A DNA stretch of 10,490 nt, from the NCBI GenBank assembly GCA_050736615.1, contig JBOHWL010000145.1:1-10490 (forward strand), read 5' to 3'. Numbering within the stretch: the first letter of the stretch is position 1; each line of letters opens with the position of its first letter. Both the position numbers and the translations under genes were made by a program. Below are positions 1 to 6,096 of the stretch, piece by piece. The notes below the pieces were generated by a model, which was not told the origin of the DNA, ran no database searches, and was given only the letters and a program-made list of their open reading frames with translations. The stretch is from JBOHWJ01 sp050736615 (GTDB lineage: Bacteria > Desulfobacterota > Binatia > Binatales > Binataceae).

Positions 1-1478
1 GCTTCCATGCGCGCTCGTTCACCCGCATCAATAAGGGTCGCGGTCTCGTTCTCAACCGCCGTGCCTTTGAAGAATTGCGGATTGCCGGAAGTCCAGAATT
101 CAACTGGATAGGTAAAGACAAAATCGCGAAAATCCGCTTCGCTGATAATTCCGTCGTCGACCAGTTCGTAGGCTTCGCCCAGCACTTCCCGCATATCGGG
201 GACGTCAAAATGACCGATATCCGAACCGAACAGCGTCTTGATACGGGCGCCGTAGGGATTAATTTTGGTGTTGAAGCCCCACGCGTTCATTGGGTCGTCG
301 GCTTCGCAGCCGAAGTAGAAATTACGGGCGAACAGTTCACGGAAATCGCTTCCCTTCTCGATTGCGCACGCCGCATAATCGTCGAGGATGGCGGCAGGAT
401 TACGCGCCCAACGCGCCGAGGCTTCCTCCCCTTCCGGCACGATGCGATAGTCATCGACCCGCGCCGCCGCTTCCGGACCCAGGTACTTGCCCAGCAATTC
501 CGCGAGTTGGCGCCGGTCCAAATTGGCCGGATTCACTTCGTCCAGAGCCTTGTAATTGCGCTTTTTCCAGTGCCCAATCAGATCCGCATAAAGCTGGCAG
601 GCCCAGCCCACACCGCCTTCCAAAAAAGCAAATTTGAGCGTGGGAAAGCGCCGCGTCACTCCGCCCATGAAGATCGCCTTGCATACCGCTTCACCCGCGG
701 TCGCGAAATGGCCGATATGATTGTAGGTGAAGTTCGACGGCGACATTCTCAAGCCGAAGCCGCGTGACCCACTATGGAAGGTCGGTGCGACGCCCAATTC
801 AAGGCATTTTTTCCACACCGGGTCGTAATCATATTCGCTGTCAAGGCCGAGGGTGTCATACCAGGTCGCCCTGCGGACGGGTTCGCCACCCTGGGTCAGA
901 GACTTTATCGGACGCCGGACCAGGCTACCCATCACCACCACTTTGAGTCCCAAGGCCCGCACCGCATATTCAAGTTCCGCGATCGCCTCATCGGGTGTAT
1001 TCATCGGAATCACAGCGGCTGGCGTCATCCGCCGCGAGAACTCCTTGAACGCATCGGCCATGTACATATTGAAGGCGCGGCAGGTCGCCTGACGCTCTTC
1101 GTCACCCCTGATGAAGGCCAGTCCCAATCCAGAGGTGGGGTAGAGCACGCTGAAATCGAATCCCAATTCCTCCATCCGCTCATAGAGCAAGCGCGGCGCC
1201 AGCGAAGTCGCGCGGTCGCGCGTGTTTTTGGTCGGGAGCGCCCACCACGCCTCCTGCGCTCGACGTTGCTCCGCGCGCTGTTCGGGTGTCATCAGCAGAA
1301 TGCGGCCAACCAGGTCGTCCCGCGAGAGCAAGCCTTGGGCGGCTTTGGCACCACCAACCTTCTTCATGTAATCGCAGATAATCGGAAAGTATTCGATCCA
1401 GTGGCCGTCGGAATCGATGACCGGATGTTTTAAACCTGCGCGAATAGCCTGCGGATCGGTTTGATGATTGGCGGACAT
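1..1478 (-). CDS. Amidohydrolase_2-family metal-dependent hydrolase/decarboxylase (C-terminus cut by window edge)
   Basis: The minus strand is open from an ATG at 1478 to the window edge, giving 492 codons with no stop. AGGAAGG sits 7 bases upstream of the ATG as ribosome binding site. The protein looks like a TIM-barrel amidohydrolase of the ACMSD/gamma-resorcylate decarboxylase type. It has an N-terminal VIDSDGHW segment (His26, with Asp24 in place of the first His of the usual HxH pair), THE mid-protein FHSGSRGFG (His235), an NHIGHF segment (His254, His257), and near the C-terminus LFGSDIGHFD, whose Asp420 fits the conserved metal-binding aspartate. The end FFKGT.VE is also typical of the group. 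Members hydrolyse C-N or C-O bonds or decarboxylate aromatic acids, usually in the cytoplasm; the substrate here is unknown. It is divergent from the 1717-7271 gene run, so shared regulation is plausible. At over 490 residues it is longer than many relatives. The family is fairly certain, the reaction is not. Confidence 0.85.
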   Translation of the reverse strand, partial: MSANHQTDPQAIRAGLKHPVIDSDGHWIEYFPIICDYMKKVGGAKAAQGLLSRDDLVGRILLMTPEQRAEQRRAQEAWWALPTKNTRDRATSLAPRLLYERMEELGFDFSVLYPTSGLGLAFIRGDEERQATCRAFNMYMADAFKEFSRRMTPAAVIPMNTPDEAIAELEYAVRALGLKVVVMGSLVRRPIKSLTQGGEPVRRATWYDTLGLDSEYDYDPVWKKCLELGVAPTFHSGSRGFGLRMSPSNFTYNHIGHFATAGEAVCKAIFMGGVTRRFPTLKFAFLEGGVGWACQLYADLIGHWKKRNYKALDEVNPANLDRRQLAELLGKYLGPEAAARVDDYRIVPEGEEASARWARNPAAILDDYAACAIEKGSDFRELFARNFYFGCEADDPMNAWGFNTKINPYGARIKTLFGSDIGHFDVPDMREVLGEAYELVDDGIISEADFRDFVFTYPVEFWTSGNPQFFKGTAVENETATLIDAGERARME

Positions 1479-1716
1479 TGAAGCACCTTCCTCGCGCGGC
1501 ATTTCCGCCCGCGAACCATTCGCGCGCGCGCCGGCTTATCGATTTATTTCACTTGAACTGCTAGTCGGCTTGGGTTTTCAAAGTCAAGTGGCCGGACTTT
1601 TTTCATTTGATGGTTGTGGGCGCGGCTTGCTAAGCTTGCAGAGCATTGCCACAGGCGCTGGATCACGCAAGCAGACCGGCGCGCCAGCGCGTTCAATGAG
1701 GTGGAGGACTTCTCCG
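1479..1716. promoter_or_regulatory. Divergent intergenic region with an inverted repeat
   Basis: This 238-bp stretch separates the leftward amidohydrolase from the rightward SnoaL-like gene and must hold promoters for both. It contains an AT-richer middle (about 1538-1615). An inverted repeat, CACTTGA at 1550-1556 and TCAAGTG at 1584-1590, has arm centres 34 bp apart and could be a regulator site. I saw no convincing sigma70 promoter pair on either strand. TTGACT on the minus strand, within the right arm of the repeat, is a possible -35 box, but no good -10 box follows it. Confidence 0.45.
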
Positions 1717-2151
1717 ATGGCGTCGGTGCTCGAAGAAAAGGAAGCCGTGCGCGATCTCATGTCGCGATACTGCTTCTATATCGATAACTGCGAATTCGAC
1801 AAATTTGCCGCGCTGTTCACTGAAGATGCCCAGTTCGAAGCCGGGCCGCTCGGGAAACTGACCGGCCGCGACGCTATCCGTGAATTTATCGCGGCGGCGG
1901 TGCCCAAGCGCGGCGAGGGTCCAGCCCGCAAGCATTGCACCTTTAACCACGTAATCACGATCGACGGTGACGAAGCCCGCGCCGACAGCTATATCGTGGT
2001 CTTGCGCGAATCCGATGGCGGCAACGGGGTGATGGCGGCGCTGGCGGGCCGTTATGAGGATATGATCGTCAAGCGCGACGGACAGTGGCGCTTTCGGCTG
2101 CGCAAGATTCATTTCGACATCACGGGCGATCTCGGACTCAAGAAGAGATAG
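1717..2151 (+). CDS. SnoaL-like / NTF2-fold small protein
   Basis: This gene encodes a 144-residue protein of the SnoaL-like (NTF2 superfamily) cone-shaped fold, which covers isomerases, cyclases, dehydratases and non-catalytic ligand binders. The N-terminal helix has the family look, with EAVRDLMSRYCFYID at residues 9-23 (Arg12, Tyr18, Asp23), then FAALFTEDAQFE. Later come NHVITIDGDEARADSY (78-92) and AGRYEDMIVKRDGQWRFRLR (110-129), the typical central strands. The ATG at 1717 was chosen because GGAGG lies at 1703-1707, 9 bases upstream. An in-frame ATG at 1696 and further upstream readings would add a non-conserved tail. It is the first gene of the rightward run, 93 bp before the lyase. Whether it is an enzyme of the pathway or a binding protein cannot be told from the sequence. 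Confidence 0.85.
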   Translation: MASVLEEKEAVRDLMSRYCFYIDNCEFDKFAALFTEDAQFEAGPLGKLTGRDAIREFIAAAVPKRGEGPARKHCTFNHVITIDGDEARADSYIVVLRESDGGNGVMAALAGRYEDMIVKRDGQWRFRLRKIHFDITGDLGLKKR

Positions 2152-2244
2152 TTTTCGATCTGAAACGTACCGGCGCCGCGCGCGCGAATATCTATCACCC
2201 GTCTTGCTTCGCCTCCCCCGCCCGTGAAGCGATATTAGAGATTT

Positions 2245-3594
2245 ATGGCGTCCACTGCGATCGATTCGACGATCTTGGGAAATTTCTTCGGTACTGAAGC
2301 GATGCGTCGGATTTTCTCCGATCACGCCCGCGTACAATTCTATCTGGAAGTCGAGGCGGCGCTGGCCCGCGCCCAAGCCAGCCTCGGCATCGTGCCACCA
2401 AAAGCCGCCGCCGAGATTAGCCGTCAGGCGCGGGCGGACACTTTCGATTTCGCCCTTCTTACCAATCGCACGGAGCAACTCGGCTCAACCGTGATGCCGG
2501 TGGTTGAGCAATTGGCCGCGCGATGCGGCGAGTACGGCGGCTATTGTCATTGGGGTGCCACCACGCAGGATATTGCCGATACGGCGACGGTGCTTCAAAT
2601 ACGCGAAGGTTTGAAGCTGGTCGATGACGAACTCTCCGCCATCTCCGCCGCCCTAGCCAGCCTCGCACGCCGCTACCGCGACACGCCGATGGCGGGCCGC
2701 AGCAAATTGCAGCAGGCGGTGCCGGTTACCTTTGGCTTCAAGGCCGCTGGGATGCTGGCCGCGGTCGAACGCCATCGTGCGCGGCTGCGCGAAATCGAAC
2801 CGCGCGTGCTGGTCGGCGAATTCGGCGGCGCGGCCGGCACCCTGGGGTCGCTCGGCAAGCGCGGCCTCGAGGTGCAAGGCGCGCTGATGCGGGAGCTGCG
2901 GCTGGGCCAACCCGAAATCGCCTGGTATACGCATCGCGACCGTATCGCCGAAGTCGCCTGTTTCCTCGCCATCGTATGTGGCACGCTTGGCAAGCTCGCC
3001 ACCGACGTCAAATTGATGATGCAGACCGAGGTGGGCGAGGCCTTCGAACCAGCCGCCGATGGACGTGGCTCGAGCAGCACGATGCCACAGAAGCGCAACC
3101 CGGTGGCTTCCGGCTATATCATCGCATGCGCCGCGATGGTGCGTGCGCATACGGGGGCGATTCTCGAATCCATGATCGGCGAGCATGAGCGGGCGACCGG
3201 TGCGTGGGAAATCGAATGGGTCGCGCTGCCAGAAATTTTCATTCTGACCGCGGGCGCTTTGCGACAATCACGCGAAGTTGTCAGCGGGCTTGAAATCGAC
3301 CCCCGCCGGATGCGGGAGAATCTCGAAATTACTCATGGCCTGATCGTCGCCGAGGCGGTCATGATGGGACTGGCACCGCATTTGGGCCGCGACCGCGCAC
3401 ATCACCTGGTTTCGGAGATTTCGCGGCGGGCAATCCAAAGCAAGCGGCCTTTGGCCGATCTGCTCGCGCAGGATCCGGAAGTGACCGCTCATCTCGACCG
3501 GACGGCACTGGAGCAGTTGACGGAGCCGGCCAACTATCTCGGCCTCAGTGCCGAAATGGTTGACCGCGTGCTCGACCGTGTATCACCAAAATGA
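2245..3594 (+). CDS. Class II fumarase/aspartase-superfamily lyase, 3-carboxy-cis,cis-muconate cycloisomerase (PcaB)-like
   Basis: This 449-residue protein belongs to the superfamily of adenylosuccinate lyase, argininosuccinate lyase, fumarase and PcaB, which add or eliminate across a C-C bond next to a carboxylate; the enzymes are cytoplasmic tetramers. The N-terminus (FFGTEAMRRIFSDHARVQ, with a following EAALARAQ) is typical. HWGATTQDIADTA (His102, 104-109) is conserved region 1. GRSKLQQAVPVTFGFK (151-166) is region 2, where adenylosuccinate lyases have GRTHxQ and PcaB has GRTWLQQ; Lys154 takes the His/Trp place. GSSSTMPQKRNP (275-286) is the flexible signature loop with the catalytic serine. 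The C-terminal third (ITHGLIVAEAVMMGLAPHLG onwards) matches the lyase C domain. The ATG at 2245 fits the family's usual start, but the ribosome site (TTAGAG) is weak. The stop overlaps the ATGA at 3591. PcaB is the closest match by motif, but an amine or other succinyl-type lyase is equally possible. Confidence 0.9.
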   Translation: MASTAIDSTILGNFFGTEAMRRIFSDHARVQFYLEVEAALARAQASLGIVPPKAAAEISRQARADTFDFALLTNRTEQLGSTVMPVVEQLAARCGEYGGYCHWGATTQDIADTATVLQIREGLKLVDDELSAISAALASLARRYRDTPMAGRSKLQQAVPVTFGFKAAGMLAAVERHRARLREIEPRVLVGEFGGAAGTLGSLGKRGLEVQGALMRELRLGQPEIAWYTHRDRIAEVACFLAIVCGTLGKLATDVKLMMQTEVGEAFEPAADGRGSSSTMPQKRNPVASGYIIACAAMVRAHTGAILESMIGEHERATGAWEIEWVALPEIFILTAGALRQSREVVSGLEIDPRRMRENLEITHGLIVAEAVMMGLAPHLGRDRAHHLVSEISRRAIQSKRPLADLLAQDPEVTAHLDRTALEQLTEPANYLGLSAEMVDRVLDRVSPK

Positions 3595-3638
3595 GAAGCT
3601 TGACGCGGCAGGACCACCGCCCAACAGGAGATGACGGC

Positions 3639-4364
3639 ATGGAGACCAGGATTGACGAAATCGCCGACCACATCTATCGCTTCTCCACTCTCGTGCCGGG
3701 CGTGGCCGGGCCGGCCGGCCTGAGTTTTAATCAATTTCTGATAGATGCGGACCAGCCGCTCTTGTTTCATACCGGCCCGCGCGGTCTTTTCCCGCTGGTC
3801 TCGGCCGCAGTTGCGCGCGTGACCGCTCTCAACCGACTGCGCTGGATTAATTTCAGCCATATTGAAGCCGATGAATGCGGTGCGTTGGAAAATTGGCTTG
3901 CTGCCGCGCCGCAAGCCACCGCCGCACATAGCCGGGTGGGCTGCGCGATCTGGCTTAACGACGTAATGGATCGCCCGGCCCGCGCGCTCGCCGACGACGA
4001 AGTAATCGACCTTGGCGGCAAACGCGTACGTCATCTCGATACACCACATCTGCCGCATTGCTGGGACGCGGGACTGCTGTACGAAGAGACCACTGGCACC
4101 TTGTTTTGCAGTGATCTGTTCACCCAAACCGGTGATTGTCCCGCCTTGACTGATAAGGACATCGTTGGACGCGCCCTGACGGTCGAGAAGATGCTACCCT
4201 TCAGCAGCACGCCGCCCAACGCCGCCGCACTGGTGCGACGGCTTGCCGCGCTGTCGCCGAAAGTGCTGGCGATTATGCACGGCTCGTCGTTTAATGGGGA
4301 CGCGCCCGCCGCACTGGAGGCATTGGCCGCGTATTACGAAACCCGCTTGCGCGCGACGGTGTAG
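3639..4364 (+). CDS. Stand-alone metallo-beta-lactamase-fold protein with flavodiiron-type diiron ligands
   Basis: This gene encodes a 241-residue MBL-fold protein that resembles the diiron domain of flavodiiron (oxygen/NO reductase, ODP-type) proteins rather than a classic HxHxDH hydrolase. The ligand set can be read in order: SHIEAD (His74, Glu76, Asp78), HCWD (His140), CSDLF (Asp159) and MHGSS (His214). His140 and Asp159 have exactly 18 residues between them, as in flavodiiron proteins. Residue 79 is Glu instead of the usual non-liganding His. There is no C-terminal flavodoxin domain. The preferred start at 3639 follows AGGAG (3626-3630) by 8 bases. A longer reading from 3591 (16 extra residues, ATGA overlap with the lyase stop) is possible but looks non-conserved. 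It may be an oxygen or redox sensor or reductase accessory to the pathway, or a diiron enzyme. The fold is nearly certain; the role is inference. Confidence 0.85.
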   Translation: METRIDEIADHIYRFSTLVPGVAGPAGLSFNQFLIDADQPLLFHTGPRGLFPLVSAAVARVTALNRLRWINFSHIEADECGALENWLAAAPQATAAHSRVGCAIWLNDVMDRPARALADDEVIDLGGKRVRHLDTPHLPHCWDAGLLYEETTGTLFCSDLFTQTGDCPALTDKDIVGRALTVEKMLPFSSTPPNAAALVRRLAALSPKVLAIMHGSSFNGDAPAALEALAAYYETRLRATV

Positions 4365-4370
4365 CGCGCA
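4348..4370 (+). other. Hairpin over the MBL stop codon
   Basis: TGCGCGC (4348-4354) and GCGCGCA (4364-4370) are perfect inverted arms around a 9-base loop, spanning the TAG stop of the MBL gene. No T-run follows, so it is not a classic intrinsic terminator. It could slow decay or attenuate readthrough into the DUF35 gene. GC-rich arms like this arise easily by chance. Confidence 0.3.
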
Positions 4371-4376
4371 CCTCGT

Positions 4377-4407
4377 CGTACACTGCATGACAGAAGCACG
4401 TACACTG
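4377..4407. promoter_or_regulatory. Direct repeat CGTACACTG x2, candidate operator
   Basis: The 9-mer CGTACACTG occurs at 4377-4385 and again at 4399-4407, spaced 22 bp start to start, about two helical turns. It lies in the 112-bp gap between the MBL and DUF35 genes, the longest gap between the five genes from the lyase to the M20 deacylase. The same-face spacing is what a cooperatively binding regulator would use. No regulator gene is in the window, so this is a candidate only. Confidence 0.35.
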
Positions 4408-4431
4408 TTTTAAGATTCGCTCGTCATCCAG

Positions 4432-4459
4432 CCCGCGCTCCTTATCGTCAGGGCGCGGG
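4432..4459 (+). other. Hairpin in the leader of the DUF35 gene
   Basis: CCCGCGC (4432-4438) pairs with GCGCGGG (4453-4459); a G-T wobble and one more C-G pair extend the stem to 9 bp with a 10-base loop. It ends 7 bases before the GGAG ribosome binding site of the DUF35 gene. There is no T-run after it. It may be a weak terminator of the upstream genes or a leader structure that tunes translation. Confidence 0.4.
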
Positions 4460-4476
4460 GACGATTGGAGTATGCG

Positions 4477-4890
4477 ATGAGCGATGTAGTGAAACCGCGA
4501 CCGGTAGCCGACGACCTCAGCCGTCCGTTTTGGGAGGCAGCCGCCGCGCATCGGCTGGTCGTCCAGCGATGCGCCGCGTGCGGCTACTACAATCATCCTC
4601 CACGACCATACTGCGACGCCTGCCTGTCTCAGCGGCTCAGCTTTGTTCCGGTCAGCGGACGCGGATCAGTCTGGAGCTTCACCATCATGCACCAGCGAGA
4701 CGTGCCGGGCTTCGAGCGGGAAGCGCCATTCGTCAATATCGTGGTCGAGCTGAGCGAGCAGCCGATGCTTTTGATGGTCTCGAATCTTGCGCAATCCGAG
4801 CATCAGCGCGTGCGTATCGGCGCGCCGGTGCAAGTATGCTTCGAGGATCGCGGCGGCGGTTTGGTCATGCCCCAATTCAAGCTGACATAG
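4477..4890 (+). CDS. DUF35 zinc-ribbon/OB-fold protein (acyl-CoA-binding partner of thiolase-like enzyme)
   Basis: This 137-residue protein has the standard DUF35 layout. A short N-terminal helix (RPFWEAAAAHRLVVQRC, 16-32) leads into a rubredoxin-like zinc ribbon with Cys32, Cys35, Cys46 and Cys49, followed by an OB-fold from about residue 55 (GRGSVWSFTIMHQ, then PFVNIVVEL and PVQVCFED). Family members such as ChsH2 form complexes with thiolase-fold partners and help bind or gate acyl-CoA. The next gene, 12 bases downstream, is just such a partner. The ATG at 4477 was chosen because GGAG lies 6 bases upstream; an in-frame TTG at 4465 overlaps that site, and the ATG at 4472 is out of frame. 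All four cysteines are intact, so a bound zinc is expected. Confidence 0.9.
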   Translation: MSDVVKPRPVADDLSRPFWEAAAAHRLVVQRCAACGYYNHPPRPYCDACLSQRLSFVPVSGRGSVWSFTIMHQRDVPGFEREAPFVNIVVELSEQPMLLMVSNLAQSEHQRVRIGAPVQVCFEDRGGGLVMPQFKLT

Positions 4891-4902
4891 AAAGGGTTTG
4901 CC

Positions 4903-6096
4903 ATGTGGGAAGGGCGCGGGAAAACCGCCATCGTCGGCATCGGCTATTCGGAAATCACGCGGCGGCCGCAAAAGCCGCTGGGCTTGCTCGCGGTGGACGC
5001 GTCGCGCGCGGCCATGGCGGACGCCGAACTCGCTCCTGACCTGATCGACGGGCTCGCGACCTATCCCGAATCGCCGTTCGCCGGCGCGGGCAATCGTGAC
5101 GGCGAGGACGTTGTCAGCGTCGCTTACATCATCAATCACCTGCCATTGGCAGCCGACTTAAAATGGTACGCGCAAATTGAAACAGGCATGATCGCCAGCC
5201 CGATTATCGAAGCGGTCAACGCGCTCATCGCCGGAGCTTGCCACTACGTACTGGTGTGGCGAGCGCTCCATCGGCCGCGTCGACGCGCTGGTGGCGCGGG
5301 GGGTGCCGCGCGCGCCAGTGGCGGCGCTCAATTTGTCGCGCCCTACGGATGCAACAGCATCGTTCAATGGCACGCACTCGCTTGGCAGCGCTACATGCAT
5401 CGGTACGGCGCCAACCGCGAGGCATTGGCCGCACTGGCACTTAACAGCCGCCGCAACGCCAATCTGAATCCGCGCGCTTTCTTTTATCGCGAGCCGATGA
5501 CACACGCCGACTATTTCAATTCGCGCTGGATCGCCGAACCGCTTTGTCTTTACGACTGTGACGTTCCTGTCGACGGCGCCGTGGCTTTGATCATCACCAC
5601 GGCTGACCGTGCGCGCGACCTGGCGCGTCCCCCGGCTTACATCGCCGGCTACGGTCAGAACACGAGCAGCCGCCGCACCCTGCTGCATTATGCGCTCGAC
5701 GACTATATGGTTTGTGGCTCGTCACTTGCGCAAAAACTGTGGTCGTCGGCCGGACTCAGCCCAACGGATATGGATGCGGCCGAACTGTATGACGGCTTCA
5801 ATCCGTCAACCCTGTATTGGCTTGAGGCGGCCGGCTTTTGTCCTCAAGGCGAGGGCGGCGCCTTCGTGCGCAGTGGCGCGATCGCGCTCGACGGTGAATT
5901 GCCGCTCAACACTTTCGGCGGCAGCCTCAGCGAAGGCCGTCTGCACGGCATGGGGCATGTCGCCGAAGCGGTCTACCAGGTGACGGGCCGTGCCGGCGAG
6001 CACCAGATCCAGGGCGCGGAGGCGGTATGCGCCATCGACGGCTCGCCGATGTTGCGCGGAAGTGGCCTGGTGATAACCCGGGAGCCGCGGCCATGA
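4903..6096 (+). CDS. Thiolase-fold protein of the SCP2/Ltp2-like type lacking the nucleophilic cysteine
   Basis: This gene encodes a 397-residue thiolase-superfamily protein. GKTAIVGIGYSEI (6-18) starts the N-terminal domain. Where true thiolases carry the active cysteine (around residues 85-100) the sequence reads WYAQIETGMIAS with no cysteine. C-terminal hallmarks are ELYDGFNPSTLYWLEAAGF (294-312) and NTFGGSLSEGRLHGMGH (336-352), as in Ltp2-like proteins, where the D/ELYDGF tyrosine region and the GG..S.G loop form the active site. With DUF35 partners such proteins act as retro-aldolases on beta-hydroxyacyl-CoA side chains, or in some cases may only bind CoA esters. AAAGGG lies 8 bases before the ATG at 4903. 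It overlaps the M20 gene by 4 bases (ATGA). Residues 123-140 (PRRRAGGAGGAARASG) are unusually Arg/Gly/Ala-rich. A carbon-carbon lyase role is inference from the pair. Confidence 0.88.
   Translation: MWEGRGKTAIVGIGYSEITRRPQKPLGLLAVDASRAAMADAELAPDLIDGLATYPESPFAGAGNRDGEDVVSVAYIINHLPLAADLKWYAQIETGMIASPIIEAVNALIAGACHYVLVWRALHRPRRRAGGAGGAARASGGAQFVAPYGCNSIVQWHALAWQRYMHRYGANREALAALALNSRRNANLNPRAFFYREPMTHADYFNSRWIAEPLCLYDCDVPVDGAVALIITTADRARDLARPPAYIAGYGQNTSSRRTLLHYALDDYMVCGSSLAQKLWSSAGLSPTDMDAAELYDGFNPSTLYWLEAAGFCPQGEGGAFVRSGAIALDGELPLNTFGGSLSEGRLHGMGHVAEAVYQVTGRAGEHQIQGAEAVCAIDGSPMLRGSGLVITREPRP

Noticed and set aside
75..1433. Long plus-strand open frames opposite the amidohydrolase
   Set aside because: They are shadows: the minus strand reads continuously with conserved hydrolase motifs, while the plus frames have no family features or ribosome sites.
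1468..1716. N-terminal extension of the SnoaL-like gene
   Set aside because: The extra residues are low-quality and arginine-rich, and a good GGAGG site precedes the ATG at 1717.
1693..2478. 261-residue minus-strand frame across the SnoaL-like and lyase genes
   Set aside because: It is a complement shadow of GC-rich coding sequence; both plus-strand genes have clear family motifs.
2653..3267. 204-residue minus-strand frame inside the lyase
   Set aside because: It overlaps the conserved signature regions of the lyase and has no recognisable domain.
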